From positions 806,001-870,000 of the forward strand of contig NZ_JAYKGJ010000001.1 of assembly GCF_036860695.1 (NCBI RefSeq): a stretch of DNA of 64,000 bases, written 5' to 3'. The notes under the pieces are model-generated. The model saw only the letters and a list, made by a program, of their open reading frames with translations. It was not told the origin of the DNA and did no database searches. Both the position numbers and the translations under genes were made by a program. The stretch's first letter is position 1; each line of letters opens with the position of its first letter. Shown in pieces: positions 18,066 through 27,933 of the stretch. The stretch is from Rosettibacter firmus. GTDB lineage: Bacteria; Bacteroidota; Ignavibacteria; Ignavibacteriales; Melioribacteraceae.

Positions 18066-18947
18066 ATGGATTACCTGGATAAATTAGAAGCTCACAGCAT
18101 TTATATTTTCAGAGAAGCATATAGAGAATTTAAACATTTAGCCATGTTATGGTCTATTGGAAAAGATAGCACCGTACTTCTACATCTTGCAAGAAAAGCT
18201 TTTTTTGGTCATGTACCTTTTCCACTAATACATATAGATACTTCTTTTAAAATTCCTGAAATGATTGAATACAGAAATAAACTTGCAAGAGAATTAAAAC
18301 TAAAATTGATAGTTGGACAAAACAAAGAAGCACTTAAAACAAAACAGACTTTCCCGGATGGCAATGTTGATAGAATTACTTGCTGCAAACTTCTAAAAAC
18401 TGAAGCTTTGAAAAATACATTATCTGGACAATTTCCCAGATATAGACTTGATCACGAACTGGGTGTATTCGTTGAAGACCAAGATAAAGAAGCTTATACT
18501 GGAGTAATTGTTGGTGTAAGAGCCGACGAAGAAGGAAGTCGTTCTAAAGAACGATATTTTTCTCCAAGAGACAAAAATAGTGATTGGGATATTGGTGATC
18601 AGCCACCTGAATTGTGGAATCAATTTAAAACTGAATTTGCACCTAAAACTCATGTAAGAATTCATCCATTACTAGATTGGACAGAATTAAATATCTGGGA
18701 ATATATAGATAGAGAAAATATTCCTGTAGTATCACTTTATTTTGATAATGGCAACGGAAAAAGATATCGATCGCTTGGATGCTATCCGTGCACTTTTCCT
18801 ATAGATTCTACTGCAAAAAATGTAAAAGAAATTATTGAAGAATTAAAAAGTGGTAAACTAAAAAATATAGCAGAAAGATCTGGAAGAGCACAGGATAAAG
18901 ACGGAGGTGGAACATTAGAAGAATTGAGAAGAGAAGGCTATATGTAA
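18066..18947 (+). CDS. cysD: Sulfate adenylyltransferase subunit 2
   Basis: 293 residues, standard length. The PP-loop [15 protein letters not shown] lies near residues 30-45. The family segments [31 protein letters not shown] and RSLGCYPCT are present, with [22 protein letters not shown] at the C-terminus. Together with CysN it makes APS from ATP and sulfate in the cytoplasm. AGGAGTTTGAT upstream gives a strong ribosome-binding site. It is followed by a 115-base gap before cysN, the largest gap inside the operon, with only weak AT hairpins in it. Confidence 0.96.
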   Translation: MDYLDKLEAHSIYIFREAYREFKHLAMLWSIGKDSTVLLHLARKAFFGHVPFPLIHIDTSFKIPEMIEYRNKLARELKLKLIVGQNKEALKTKQTFPDGNVDRITCCKLLKTEALKNTLSGQFPRYRLDHELGVFVEDQDKEAYTGVIVGVRADEEGSRSKERYFSPRDKNSDWDIGDQPPELWNQFKTEFAPKTHVRIHPLLDWTELNIWEYIDRENIPVVSLYFDNGNGKRYRSLGCYPCTFPIDSTAKNVKEIIEELKSGKLKNIAERSGRAQDKDGGGTLEELRREGYM

Positions 18948-19062
18948 AATATTGTTTATCTATTAAGATTTTTTATTTATTGATTTTATCAACATATAAA
19001 AAAATTTTTAATTGAATCATTTTTATCAAATAATAAGAATTTGAAATTAATGGGGATCTAAT

Positions 19063-20415
19063 ATGAAAGAAAGAATGAATATTGTTGTGGTTGGTCATGT
19101 AGATCATGGGAAAAGCACTTTAATTGGTCGATTACTTGCAGATACAAACTCATTACCTGTTGGTAAATTAGAACAGATTAAAAAAACTTGCGAATTAAAT
19201 GCAAAACCATTTGAGTATGCTTTTCTTCTTGATGCTTTGGTAGATGAACAAACACAGGGAATTACAATTGATACAGCAAGAATATTCTTTAAAACGAAAA
19301 AAAGAGAATATATAATTATTGATGCACCAGGTCATATCGAATTTTTGAAAAATATGATCAGTGGTGCAGCACGAGCCGAAGCAGCAATTTTATTAATTGA
19401 TGCACACGAAGGTATTGCAGAAAATACGAAGCGTCATGCATATATGCTTTCATTACTTGGTATTAATCAGATTATTGTAGCAGTAAATAAAATGGACTTA
19501 GTTGATTTCAGCGAATCCAGATTTAATCAAATTAAAAATGATTATTCAAAATATCTTAATGAAATAAATATTAATCCTGTCGAATATGTTCCTATATCAG
19601 CATTCCACGGTTTAAATTTGATCGAGCATTCAAATAAAATGTCCTGGTATAAAGGTAAAACTATTCTTGAATTAATCGATTCATTTGAAAAAGAAAAAGA
19701 AGATGAAGAAAATGATTTCAGAATGTTTGTACAGGGTGTTTATAAATTTACAGAAAATGGAGATAACCGCAGAATAATCGCTGGTACAATCAATTCAGGT
19801 ACTATTAATGTTGGAGACGAAATTATTTTTCTGCCATCTCAAAAGAAATCTATAGTAAAATCAATTGAAATATTTGGTAAAGAAGCTCCATTATTTGCAA
19901 TAGCAGAACAAGCAATTGGATTAACATTAACAACTCAAATTTATGTTAAACCGGGCGATTTAATTTGCAGAATAGATCAGCAATTGCCATATACCACTAA
20001 TCGTTTTATCGCCAATATTTTCTGGATGGGGAAAAACAATCTTAGTATTCATAAAAAATACAAACTAAAAATTGGAACTAATAAGGCTGGTGTAAGCATT
20101 GAAGCTATTAAATCTGTCATGAATGCTTCTACATTAGAAAAAGAAAATTATAGAGAAGAAGTTCATAGAAATGAAGTAGCTCAAATTATATTTAGAACAG
20201 ATAAACCAATCAGCTTTGACCTGTTCAGCAAAATTAAATCAACTGGAAGATTTGTAATTGTTGACGAATATGATATAGCTGGTGGTGGAATTATCATAGA
20301 AGCTCTTGAAGAAAAAGAAGAATTGGTTACTCCAGATTATTCTGGCTTCGAAAGAGAATTATATGAATTAATTAAAAAATATTTCCCCCACTGGGAAATA
20401 AAACCAATTTACTAA
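19063..20415 (+). CDS. cysN: Sulfate adenylyltransferase subunit 1 (GTPase)
   Basis: 450 residues, the stand-alone length without a fused APS kinase. It is an EF-Tu-like GTPase with G1 GHVDHGKST at residues 11-19, the [10 protein letters not shown] switch region, G3 DAPGH and G4 NKMD. Beta-barrel domains 2 and 3 follow. GTP hydrolysis by CysN drives APS formation by CysD. The absence of a kinase domain agrees with the APS-type CysH upstream. GGGGATCTA in front of the ATG is the likely ribosome-binding site. Confidence 0.95.
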   Translation: MKERMNIVVVGHVDHGKSTLIGRLLADTNSLPVGKLEQIKKTCELNAKPFEYAFLLDALVDEQTQGITIDTARIFFKTKKREYIIIDAPGHIEFLKNMISGAARAEAAILLIDAHEGIAENTKRHAYMLSLLGINQIIVAVNKMDLVDFSESRFNQIKNDYSKYLNEININPVEYVPISAFHGLNLIEHSNKMSWYKGKTILELIDSFEKEKEDEENDFRMFVQGVYKFTENGDNRRIIAGTINSGTINVGDEIIFLPSQKKSIVKSIEIFGKEAPLFAIAEQAIGLTLTTQIYVKPGDLICRIDQQLPYTTNRFIANIFWMGKNNLSIHKKYKLKIGTNKAGVSIEAIKSVMNASTLEKENYREEVHRNEVAQIIFRTDKPISFDLFSKIKSTGRFVIVDEYDIAGGGIIIEALEEKEELVTPDYSGFERELYELIKKYFPHWEIKPIY

Positions 20416-20435
20416 ACCTATTAAAGGTAGTTCTC

Positions 20436-21788
20436 ATGGAAAAGATAAATAAATATAAAATAAATTCATTGCCAATTTTATTAAGAAATCCAAAAATTTT
20501 ACTGATTGGCGGTGGTAATGTAGCTTTTCAAAAAGCTAAAGTATTAATAGAAAACGAAATTGAATTCTTTATTATAGCAGAGAAAGTTTGTGAAGAATTA
20601 AAATATTTCAATATTCCATACAAGCAAAAGAAATTTGAAAAGAGTGATGCAGATAATTTCAATATAATTATAAATGCAACTGGAAATGATGAAGTAAAAA
20701 ATATAATCAATGAAATTAAGAAAGAAAGATTTATTCTTGTCAATACAGTTGATGTACCTGAAGAATGTGATTTTTACTTTTCATCTTTACTTTTGTATAA
20801 AAATTTAAAAATAGCCGTATCAAGTGATGGTGCCAGTCCAACTTTAACTCAAATAGTTAGAGATAAAATAAAACAATTATTACCTGATAGACTCGGAGAA
20901 TTTGCAGAGAAAAAATTATATGAAAGGATTAATTCAAAAATTGAAATTGAAGAAACCAAAAAAGAAACATTACGTTTATTTGGAAAAGTTTATATCATTG
21001 GTTGCGGTATTGGAGGAGTTGACTTTTTAACAATAAAAGCATTTAAAACTTTACAATATCTCGATATAGTTTTTTATGATCATCTTATTGATGATGAAAT
21101 ATTAGACATACTTCCTAAGAAAACAAAAAAAATTTATGTAGGGAAATGCAAAGGAAAACACTCTTTATCACAAGATGAAATTAATAATTTATTACTGGAA
21201 TTTGCATTAAAAGGAATGAAAGTGGGCAGATTAAAAAATGGAGATCCTTTTATATTCGGTAGAGGTGCAGAAGAAGCAGAATTTTTAATAAATAACAATA
21301 TCGATGTTGAAATTATTCCCGGTATCTCTTCGGCTTTTGCTGCACCATTAGCAGCTGGAATACCACCTACTTCAAGAGGATTCGCAAATTCAGTTTCAGT
21401 TGTTACTGGACACGTTAGTGGTGGAGCTTTTGACAGTTCTTGGATAGAACTATTAAAAAGAAAAAATCATACTACAATTGTTTTGATGGGTTTAACACAG
21501 GTTGAAAATATTTATCATTATGCAATTAATTCAGGCATCGATAAAAATTTACCTGTTGCTATTGTCTCAAATGCTGCAAGCAGCAATCAAAAAGTTTTTA
21601 CTGGCAATCTTGAAAATCTAATTGCACTTTCTAAAGAAGCAACTTCTCCTGCTGTTTTAATATTCGGTGAAGTAATTAAATACTCAAATATACTCCCACA
21701 TTACGAAGCTGGATTTAATGAATTAAATTACCTTTCAACCGAAACTTCAAGTAATGATTTATTAAAAAAAGAAAGGGTGTTATTATGA
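20436..21788 (+). CDS. cysG: Siroheme synthase: precorrin-2 dehydrogenase / SUMT fusion (CysG-like)
   Basis: 450 residues. The N-terminal part (about 1-165) has the NAD-binding IGGGNVAFQKA and SSDGASPTLTQ of precorrin-2 dehydrogenase/ferrochelatase. The C-terminal part (about 182-425) is a uroporphyrinogen-III methyltransferase with VYIIGCGIGG, YDHLID, RLKNGDPFIFGRGAEEAEFL and PGISSAFAAP. The fusion makes siroheme from uroporphyrinogen III, the cofactor of the sulfite reductase encoded next. The gene overlaps that reductase by four bases (ATGA). The SUMT nucleotide loop reads GCGIGGVDFLT rather than the common GAGPGDPxLLT, a modest deviation. Confidence 0.92.
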   Translation: MEKINKYKINSLPILLRNPKILLIGGGNVAFQKAKVLIENEIEFFIIAEKVCEELKYFNIPYKQKKFEKSDADNFNIIINATGNDEVKNIINEIKKERFILVNTVDVPEECDFYFSSLLLYKNLKIAVSSDGASPTLTQIVRDKIKQLLPDRLGEFAEKKLYERINSKIEIEETKKETLRLFGKVYIIGCGIGGVDFLTIKAFKTLQYLDIVFYDHLIDDEILDILPKKTKKIYVGKCKGKHSLSQDEINNLLLEFALKGMKVGRLKNGDPFIFGRGAEEAEFLINNNIDVEIIPGISSAFAAPLAAGIPPTSRGFANSVSVVTGHVSGGAFDSSWIELLKRKNHTTIVLMGLTQVENIYHYAINSGIDKNLPVAIVSNAASSNQKVFTGNLENLIALSKEATSPAVLIFGEVIKYSNILPHYEAGFNELNYLSTETSSNDLLKKERVLL

Positions 21789-24001
21789 CACAAATAAAAA
21801 TTTGGGAACAAATAGACATTAATAGTGGATTTGATGTTTATAGTGAAATTAATGAATATGAAGAGATAATCCACAAATTAAAAAACCAGGAAATCCACCC
21901 TGAAAGATTTAAAGGATATCGTCTTACTTTTGGAACTTATGGTGTAAGGCATCATGGCGAGGGAATCCACATGCAAAGAATTAAAATTCCGAGTGGTTTT
22001 ATTCTCTCAGAACAACTAAGACAAATTGCTTCAATTGTTGAAAAATATGTTGGTTCACAACATGCACATTTAACAACACGACAGGATATTCAATTACATT
22101 TTATAAAAATTGACGACATCCCTACAATATTACGTCTACTTGCAGATGTTGGTATTACAGCAAAAGAAGCATGCGGTAATAGTGTACGAAATATAACTTC
22201 TTCATATTTATCGGGAATTAATCCAGAAGAATATTTTGATGTTCTTCCTTATGCTATATTTTGCACAAGATATTTTTTACGACATCCACTTTCTTCTACA
22301 CTACCAAGAAAATTTAAAATTACTTTCTCGGAAAGTGAACAGGATTTAGCTTATTCAAGAATTCATGATATTGGTTGCATTGCACAAATACAAAAAAATG
22401 GTAATGACTTACAGTATGGATTTAAAGTTTATGTTGGTGGTGGACTCGGTTCGGTACCTATGACAGCTTATCCTCTCTTTGATTTTGTATCGGTATCAGA
22501 TTTTTATCCACTAGCTGAAGCTATTTTAAGAGTGTTCCATAAATATGGAACTGAAGAAAGAAAAAATAGAAACCGTGCAAGAATGAAATTTTTAATTGCC
22601 AGAATTGGTTTTGAAAATTTCAAAGATCTGGTTATAAAAGAATTTATTTCACTTAAAAATTTTAGAAGAATAAATAATGAACTCGAAAAATATGTTCAGG
22701 ATTTTCCATTACCTGCTCCAACAAAAAATGGTCGCAGTGATGGTCCCATAAATACCTCAAGAATTAAATTGCCATTATATTCAAATTATGATTTTGAAAA
22801 AGATGCTCTCTGGAATACTTTTATTAAAAAATATACAATTAAACAAAAGCAAGATGGTTACTTTGCACTTTTTGTAAAACCACCACTTGGAAATTTAAAT
22901 GCAGAGAAATTAAACATAATAGCCAATTTCTCAGATTCATACGGTGCAGGTTATGTAAGAATTACTCCAACACAAAAATTATTAATACCCTGGATCGAAG
23001 AAAAATTCTTAAAAGATGCATTTCACTTCTTAAAAGAAAATAAATTTATTGGAGAAGAAACTGAGGCAATGCAAGAAATTGTCTCATGCCCGGGTGCATT
23101 TTCCTGTCGCCTTGCTGTTACTCATCCATACAATTTTGCAGAACATATTGGTAAAAACATTGATGAACTTCATGGATTGCGTATTCATATTTCAGGATGT
23201 CCAAATTCATGTGGTCAACATCATATTGGTGATATTGGATTTTTTGGTGCATCGCTTAAAGTCGATGGAAAACTTTCGCCACATTATGTTGTATTGCTTG
23301 GAGGAAATGTTTTTTATCAGAGTAATAGAATTGGACAGGTAATTGGTAAAATACCTGCATTAAATGCGCACTTATTTGTTAAAGATATTGTTCAATTATG
23401 GAATGAACAAAAATTAGATGGTGAAAAATTTTATGAATTTGTCGATAGAATTGGAATTGACACTTTCAGAAAATTATTAATAAAAAATTCAACTGTTGAA
23501 AAAGATAATTACGATTATTTCCATGAACCAGGTATTGAATCAGAATTCAAAATGGAAGCTGAATCACGTGGTGAGTGTGCTGGAAGTCTTCTCGACATCA
23601 TGGCAATAAATCTTTATGATTCAATTAGAAATATTTATGAAGCCGAAGATGATATTAAAGCTAAAAACTGGTCTGCTGTAAAAGAAAAATGCCTGGATTC
23701 AATACTCAAATGTGCTAAGATGTATGTATATCTTGAAGGAATTGAACCAACTTCTGAAGATGAAATACTCAATGAGTTTGTAGAAAGAATTAACATAAAA
23801 CACTGGTTATGCAACGATTGGTCTGATATTAAAGAAAAATATTTCATCTGGAAATATTCATCAGATAACGAAATTAATGCAATTGAAATACTCAACTATA
23901 CAAAAGAATTTGTAAAAGATTCTGATAAATCTTATATGCGATTATTGCCAAACTTAAAAATTATGGAATGTGCAAAAATTACGGAGGATAACAATGACTG
24001 A
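21785..24001 (+). CDS. Ferredoxin-type sulfite (nitrite) reductase with C-terminal helical extension
   Basis: 738 residues. Two ferrite-type half domains and two siroheme/[4Fe-4S] domains occupy about residues 1-560. The cluster cysteines are in SCPGAFSC (about 435) and SGCPNSCGQH (about 472). TTRQDIQLHFI and EACGNSVRNIT near the N-terminus fit the family. It reduces sulfite to sulfide, given its position between siroheme synthase and cysteine synthase; nitrite is the alternative substrate. Residues after about 590 form an extra, mostly helical region of about 140 residues (LYDSIRNIYEAEDDIKAKNW, ILKCAKMYVYLEGIEPTSED) that resembles a HEPN-type bundle. Its role is unknown. Confidence 0.9.
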   Translation: MTQIKIWEQIDINSGFDVYSEINEYEEIIHKLKNQEIHPERFKGYRLTFGTYGVRHHGEGIHMQRIKIPSGFILSEQLRQIASIVEKYVGSQHAHLTTRQDIQLHFIKIDDIPTILRLLADVGITAKEACGNSVRNITSSYLSGINPEEYFDVLPYAIFCTRYFLRHPLSSTLPRKFKITFSESEQDLAYSRIHDIGCIAQIQKNGNDLQYGFKVYVGGGLGSVPMTAYPLFDFVSVSDFYPLAEAILRVFHKYGTEERKNRNRARMKFLIARIGFENFKDLVIKEFISLKNFRRINNELEKYVQDFPLPAPTKNGRSDGPINTSRIKLPLYSNYDFEKDALWNTFIKKYTIKQKQDGYFALFVKPPLGNLNAEKLNIIANFSDSYGAGYVRITPTQKLLIPWIEEKFLKDAFHFLKENKFIGEETEAMQEIVSCPGAFSCRLAVTHPYNFAEHIGKNIDELHGLRIHISGCPNSCGQHHIGDIGFFGASLKVDGKLSPHYVVLLGGNVFYQSNRIGQVIGKIPALNAHLFVKDIVQLWNEQKLDGEKFYEFVDRIGIDTFRKLLIKNSTVEKDNYDYFHEPGIESEFKMEAESRGECAGSLLDIMAINLYDSIRNIYEAEDDIKAKNWSAVKEKCLDSILKCAKMYVYLEGIEPTSEDEILNEFVERINIKHWLCNDWSDIKEKYFIWKYSSDNEINAIEILNYTKEFVKDSDKSYMRLLPNLKIMECAKITEDNND

Positions 24002-24230
24002 TATTAAACCTGATGAAACTTTAGATCTTAAAGGTGTTCAATGCCCTTTTAATTATGTTAAAACAAAACTTAAGCTCGAAACTATGCAAAGTGGCCAAAT
24101 TCTCGAAGTTATTTTAGATAATGGGGAACCAATAAAAAATGTCCCGCAATCATTAAAACAGGATGGACACCAAATTTTATTACAGGAAAAACTAAATGAA
24201 CATTTCTGGAAAATTTTTGTTAAGAAATAA
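23994..24230 (+). CDS. TusA-family sulfur carrier protein 1
   Basis: 78 residues from the ATG at 23994, chosen because GGAGG lies seven bases upstream; it overlaps the reductase stop by eight bases. [20 protein letters not shown] is the TusA fold signature with the active Cys in VQCPFN, and [16 protein letters not shown] is the usual middle segment. TusA proteins carry persulfide sulfur. In this operon it could move sulfur between the reductase and the carrier or synthase proteins, but that is inferred from position. A second copy is at 27930-28157. Confidence 0.85.
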   Translation: MTDIKPDETLDLKGVQCPFNYVKTKLKLETMQSGQILEVILDNGEPIKNVPQSLKQDGHQILLQEKLNEHFWKIFVKK

Positions 24231-24241
24231 AAGAGAAAAAC

Positions 24242-25165
24242 ATGAGAATTGCAGAAGACATAACAAAATTAATCGGCAATACACCTCTGGTTAAAATTAA
24301 TAAAATAACTAAAGACTCAGAAGCAACTGTCGTAGCAAAATTAGAATCGTTTAATCCATGTGCTTCTGTTAAAGATAGAATTGGTGTTTCGATGATCGAA
24401 GATGCCGAACAAAAAGGTTTAATCAATAAAGATACTATAATTGTTGAACCAACTTCAGGTAATACTGGATTAGCACTCGCTTTCGTAGCAGCTGCAAAAG
24501 GATATAAAGTAATCATAACTATGCCTGAATCTATGAGCATTGAAAGAAAAAAATTACTTGAATTATTTGGAGCAGAAGTTATTCTTACACCAGCAGAAAA
24601 AGGAATGCAGGGTTCAATTGATAAAGCAGAAGAAATATTAAAGAACACAAAAAATTCCTTTATGCCTTATCAATTCAAGAATCCTGCTAATCCAGAAATA
24701 CACAGAAAAACTACTGCAGAAGAAATCTGGAATGATACAGATGGAAAGATTGATATTTTTATTGCTGGTGTTGGAACCGGAGGCACTATAACCGGTGTTT
24801 CTGAAGTATTAAAACAAAGAAAGCCAGAATTAAAAACTATTGCAGTCGAACCATATAGTTCAGCTGTTCTTTCAGGTGATAAACCCGGTCCACATATGAT
24901 TCAGGGAATTGGAGCTGGATTTATACCAGAAGTATTGAATGTCAATATTATTGATGAAATCATAAAAGTAAAAAACGAAGATGCATTAAATATGGCTAAA
25001 AGAATTATAAAAGAAGAAGGGATACTTGTAGGAATTTCAAGTGGTGCTGCTATGTATGCAGCTCTTCAAGTTGCAAATAGAAAAGAAAATAAAGACAAAT
25101 TAATTGTTGTAATTTTTCCAGATACTGGAGAAAGATATTTATCAATCTCATTTTTTACATCTTAA
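24242..25165 (+). CDS. cysK: Cysteine synthase (O-acetylserine sulfhydrylase)
   Basis: 307 residues. The PLP lysine is K44 in [11 protein letters not shown]. The PLP phosphate/substrate loop TSGNTG is near residue 75, [11 protein letters not shown] near residue 175, and [12 protein letters not shown] and SSGAAM in the C-terminal half. It makes cysteine from O-acetylserine and sulfide, the end product the leader peptides are predicted to sense. It lies 11 bases after tusA and 15 bases before the ThiS-like gene. No cysE is in the window. CysK and CysM types cannot be separated with certainty by eye. Confidence 0.94.
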   Translation: MRIAEDITKLIGNTPLVKINKITKDSEATVVAKLESFNPCASVKDRIGVSMIEDAEQKGLINKDTIIVEPTSGNTGLALAFVAAAKGYKVIITMPESMSIERKKLLELFGAEVILTPAEKGMQGSIDKAEEILKNTKNSFMPYQFKNPANPEIHRKTTAEEIWNDTDGKIDIFIAGVGTGGTITGVSEVLKQRKPELKTIAVEPYSSAVLSGDKPGPHMIQGIGAGFIPEVLNVNIIDEIIKVKNEDALNMAKRIIKEEGILVGISSGAAMYAALQVANRKENKDKLIVVIFPDTGERYLSISFFTS

Positions 25166-25180
25166 TTTAAGGAGGAGATT

Positions 25181-25399
25181 ATGGAATTAACTATCAATGG
25201 AAAAAAAGAAATTATCAATAAAGAAAAACTAACAGTTAGTGAATTACTCAAATTAAAAGATGTTCAGATGCCCGAAATGGTATCTGTTGAATTAAATGGT
25301 GAAATAATTGATCGCAAAGATTACGATAAAATAGAATTACAAAATTCTGATACAATTGAATTTTTATATTTCATGGGTGGTGGAAACAATGGAATTTGA
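25181..25399 (+). CDS. ThiS-like sulfur carrier with residues beyond the C-terminal glycines (HcyS-like)
   Basis: 72 residues of ubiquitin-like ThiS/MoaD type (MELTINGKKEIINKEK..., SVELNGEIIDRKDYDKIEL). AAGGAGGAG lies just upstream. The C-terminus reads YFMGGG followed by NNGI, so the reactive glycine is not terminal. Carriers of this kind need trimming before adenylation; Wolinella HcyS is trimmed by the JAMM protease HcyD, and a JAMM gene closes this operon. The extra residues are encoded in the overlap with metY, whose start lies inside this gene. The thiamine role (ThiS) is less likely because no thi genes are near. Confidence 0.85.
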   Translation: MELTINGKKEIINKEKLTVSELLKLKDVQMPEMVSVELNGEIIDRKDYDKIELQNSDTIEFLYFMGGGNNGI

Positions 25400-26624
25400 A
25401 ACAAAAGCAATCCATTCGGGATTTGCTCAAGAAGAAAAATTTGGTGCAACTTTTTTCCCAATTTATGGAAGTGCTTCATTTGCTTATAAGACAGCTGAAG
25501 ACTTAAGCGAAGTATTCGAAGGAAAAAAATTTGGCTATGTATACTCGAGAATTTCAAATCCTACAGTTACAGCATTCGAACTCAGAATGAATGCACTCGA
25601 AGAAGGAATTGGTTCAATTGCAACTGCTTCGGGTATGTCTGCTATTGCTACTGTATTCTTTACTCTTACCGAACAGGAAGATGAAATAATTTCTTCAGAT
25701 TGTTTATTCGGGGGAACATATTTATTCTTTAATGAGATAATGAAAAAATATGGAGTAAAAGTTCATTACGTAAATATTAACGATATTGATTCGTGGAAAA
25801 AACTTATTAATAAAAAAACCAAACTAATTTTCTTTGAATCAATCAGTAATCCTAAACTTGAAATACCCGATTTAAAAACAATTTCTAAAATTGCACATGA
25901 ACATAATATTCCGGTTATTGTTGATAATACTGTACCTACACCTTACTTATGGCGTGCAAAATATTTCGGAGCAGATATTATTGTTCACTCAACAACCAAA
26001 TATATTTCTGGTAATGGTACAACAATTGGCGGCATATTAATAGACACAGGAAATTATGATTGGAAAAAATCTACCAATGAAAAAATAAAAGAAATGAGTT
26101 CAAAAGCAGGTAACTTTGCTTTTTTAGCTACTGCAAGGTCAAAGATCTATCAAAATATAGGATTTGCACCTTCTCCATTTAGTGCATTTCTTAATTTAAT
26201 TGGTATTGAAACTTTACCTCTTAGAATGGATAAACATTGTGAAAATGCATTAAAGCTTGCTGAGTTTTTGAAATCAAATCAAAAAGTAGTTGATGTAAAT
26301 TATCCAGGACTCCAAGTTCATAAATTTCATGAAACTGGTAGACAGCAATTCAATAATAAATTTAGTGGACTATTAACATTCTTTCTTAACTCAAAAGAAG
26401 AATGTTTTAATTTCATTAATAATCTAAAGCTTGCTAAAAACTTAGCTAATATTGGTGATACACGTACATTGGTAATTCATCCAGATTCTACAATTTATCT
26501 TAATTGTACACAAGAAGAAAAAAACTTAGCTGGTGTAAACGAAAAAATGATTAGAGTTTCTGTTGGATTAGAAAATATTAATGACATAATTGAAGATTTT
26601 AATCAAGCATTAGAAAAAATTTAA
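25389..26624 (+). CDS. metY: O-acetylhomoserine sulfhydrylase (MetY type)
   Basis: 411 residues from the ATG at 25389, which fits the family start MEFETKAIHSGF. A longer frame upstream has no support. This gene overlaps the ThiS-like gene by 11 bases, and the GGTGGTGG that encodes the carrier glycines sits at ribosome-binding distance. The PLP lysine is K204 in HSTTKYISGNGTTIGG, the MetY/MetZ form. It makes homocysteine from an O-acylhomoserine and a sulfur donor. In the Wolinella pathway the donor is a protein thiocarboxylate, and the neighbours here suggest the same. Free sulfide is the alternative donor. Confidence 0.9.
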   Translation: MEFETKAIHSGFAQEEKFGATFFPIYGSASFAYKTAEDLSEVFEGKKFGYVYSRISNPTVTAFELRMNALEEGIGSIATASGMSAIATVFFTLTEQEDEIISSDCLFGGTYLFFNEIMKKYGVKVHYVNINDIDSWKKLINKKTKLIFFESISNPKLEIPDLKTISKIAHEHNIPVIVDNTVPTPYLWRAKYFGADIIVHSTTKYISGNGTTIGGILIDTGNYDWKKSTNEKIKEMSSKAGNFAFLATARSKIYQNIGFAPSPFSAFLNLIGIETLPLRMDKHCENALKLAEFLKSNQKVVDVNYPGLQVHKFHETGRQQFNNKFSGLLTFFLNSKEECFNFINNLKLAKNLANIGDTRTLVIHPDSTIYLNCTQEEKNLAGVNEKMIRVSVGLENINDIIEDFNQALEKI

Positions 26625-26638
26625 TAGGAGATTCACAA

Positions 26639-27442
26639 ATGAATTTTAGTGAAGAACAAATTATCAGATATAGCAGAAATATAATTCTAAAAGAAGTTGG
26701 CGGCGAAGGACAAAAAAAATTACTCGAATCAAAAGTACTTGTTATTGGAGCCGGAGGTTTAGGTTCTCCTGTTTTGCTCTATCTTGCCGCAGCCGGAATA
26801 GGTACATTAGGTATAATCGATAGCGATGTTGTAGATTTAAGCAATCTTCAACGACAAATCATTCATTTTACTCCAGACATAAATATTCCAAAAGTTGATT
26901 CGGCTAAATCTAAAATTCAACAGCTTAATCCCGACGTAAACGTTATTACATACAATGAAAGACTTACTTCAAAAAATATTGTTGAGATTATTAAAGATTA
27001 TGATTTTATAATTGATGGAACAGATAACTTTCCTACAAAATTCTTAGTTAATGATGCATGTGTAATGAATAATAAACCTTTTTCTCATGCAGGTATCTTG
27101 AGATTCGAAGGTCAAACATTTACTTATACTCCCGGCAATATGTGCTATAGATGCATTTTCAAAGAACCACCTCCAAAAGGAGTTGTACCAACCTGCAGCG
27201 AAGCTGGTATTCTTGGAGCAGTTGCTGGTGTAATAGGTACAATCCAGGCTGTTGAAGCATTAAAATATATTCTTCAAAAAGGAGATTTATTAACTAATAA
27301 ACTACTTACATTTAATGCTCTTACTACTCAATTCCGGGAAATTAAATTAAAGAGAAACGAAAATTGCCCTGTATGTGGAAAAAACCCAACTATTAAAGAG
27401 CTGCAGGATTATGAACAGCCCGTTTGTGAACTAAAATTATAA
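26639..27442 (+). CDS. MoeB/ThiF-family adenylyltransferase (HcyF-like)
   Basis: 267 residues. It has the ATP-binding GAGGLGSPVLLYLAAAGIG near residue 35, the Arg/Gln-rich DLSNLQRQIIHF, DGTDNFPTKFLVND, and two CxxC zinc pairs (CYRC, CPVC). There is no C-terminal rhodanese domain. The family adenylates the terminal glycine of ThiS/MoaD-like carriers so that sulfur can replace AMP. The adjacent ThiS-like gene is the obvious partner. MoeB (molybdopterin) function is possible, but no moa/moe genes are near. Confidence 0.88.
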   Translation: MNFSEEQIIRYSRNIILKEVGGEGQKKLLESKVLVIGAGGLGSPVLLYLAAAGIGTLGIIDSDVVDLSNLQRQIIHFTPDINIPKVDSAKSKIQQLNPDVNVITYNERLTSKNIVEIIKDYDFIIDGTDNFPTKFLVNDACVMNNKPFSHAGILRFEGQTFTYTPGNMCYRCIFKEPPPKGVVPTCSEAGILGAVAGVIGTIQAVEALKYILQKGDLLTNKLLTFNALTTQFREIKLKRNENCPVCGKNPTIKELQDYEQPVCELKL

Positions 27443-27453
27443 GGAGAATTGTT

Positions 27454-27933
27454 ATGGCAGATAAAAAGAAAATTTCTATAGTACTTTTTAGCGGAGATTT
27501 TGATAAGGCAATTGCAGCCTTTACAATAGCTTCTGGCGCTGCAGCTGTAAATTACGATGTAAATATGTTTTTTACTTTCTGGGGTCTGAATGTGATTAAA
27601 AAAATAAAACATCGCAATGCAATTGGTAAAGGCTTACTTGCAAGAACATTTAATTTTTTGATGGGTGGATTTAAAAATTTACCTTTGAGTAGATTGAACT
27701 TTGCAGGATTAAGTCCAAAACTAATGACAAATTTAATGAGAAAAAGAAATGTTGCAACGTTAGAAGAATTAATAAATGCTGCAATTCAACTAAATGTAAA
27801 TTTATATGCATGCGAAATGTCAATAAATATTCTTGGATTAAAAAAAGATGACTTTATACCAGAAGTTAAAGAAATCCTTGGAGTTGCAAAATTCTTAAAT
27901 CTTTCTGAAGGAGGTGAAATTTTATTCATATGA
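27454..27933 (+). CDS. DsrE2-type sulfur-relay protein
   Basis: 159 residues. KISIVLFSGDFDKAIAAFTIASGAAA and VNMFFTFWGLNVIKK match the DsrE/DsrF-like family of the peroxiredoxin-like DsrE2 type. LYACEMSINILGL in the second half contains the conserved Cys expected to carry persulfide. DsrE2 genes usually travel with tusA in sulfur-oxidising organisms; here the next gene, overlapping by four bases, is a tusA. A role as sulfur relay to or from TusA is likely. The direction of transfer is unknown. Confidence 0.85.
   Translation: MADKKKISIVLFSGDFDKAIAAFTIASGAAAVNYDVNMFFTFWGLNVIKKIKHRNAIGKGLLARTFNFLMGGFKNLPLSRLNFAGLSPKLMTNLMRKRNVATLEELINAAIQLNVNLYACEMSINILGLKKDDFIPEVKEILGVAKFLNLSEGGEILFI

Noticed and set aside
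18948-19062. Regulatory hairpin in the cysD-cysN gap
   Set aside because: Only a 5-bp TTGAT/ATCAA pairing in very AT-rich sequence was found; not distinguishable from chance.
23049-23342. A 97-codon ORF inside the sulfite reductase gene in another frame
   Set aside because: Shadow frame of a strongly conserved gene, with no ribosome-binding site or domain.
25181-25399. A frameshift or sequencing error as the reason for the NNGI tail on the ThiS-like protein
   Set aside because: The frame runs cleanly to a stop inside metY, the overlap gives metY a sensible start, and a JAMM protease is in the operon; an error is possible but not needed.
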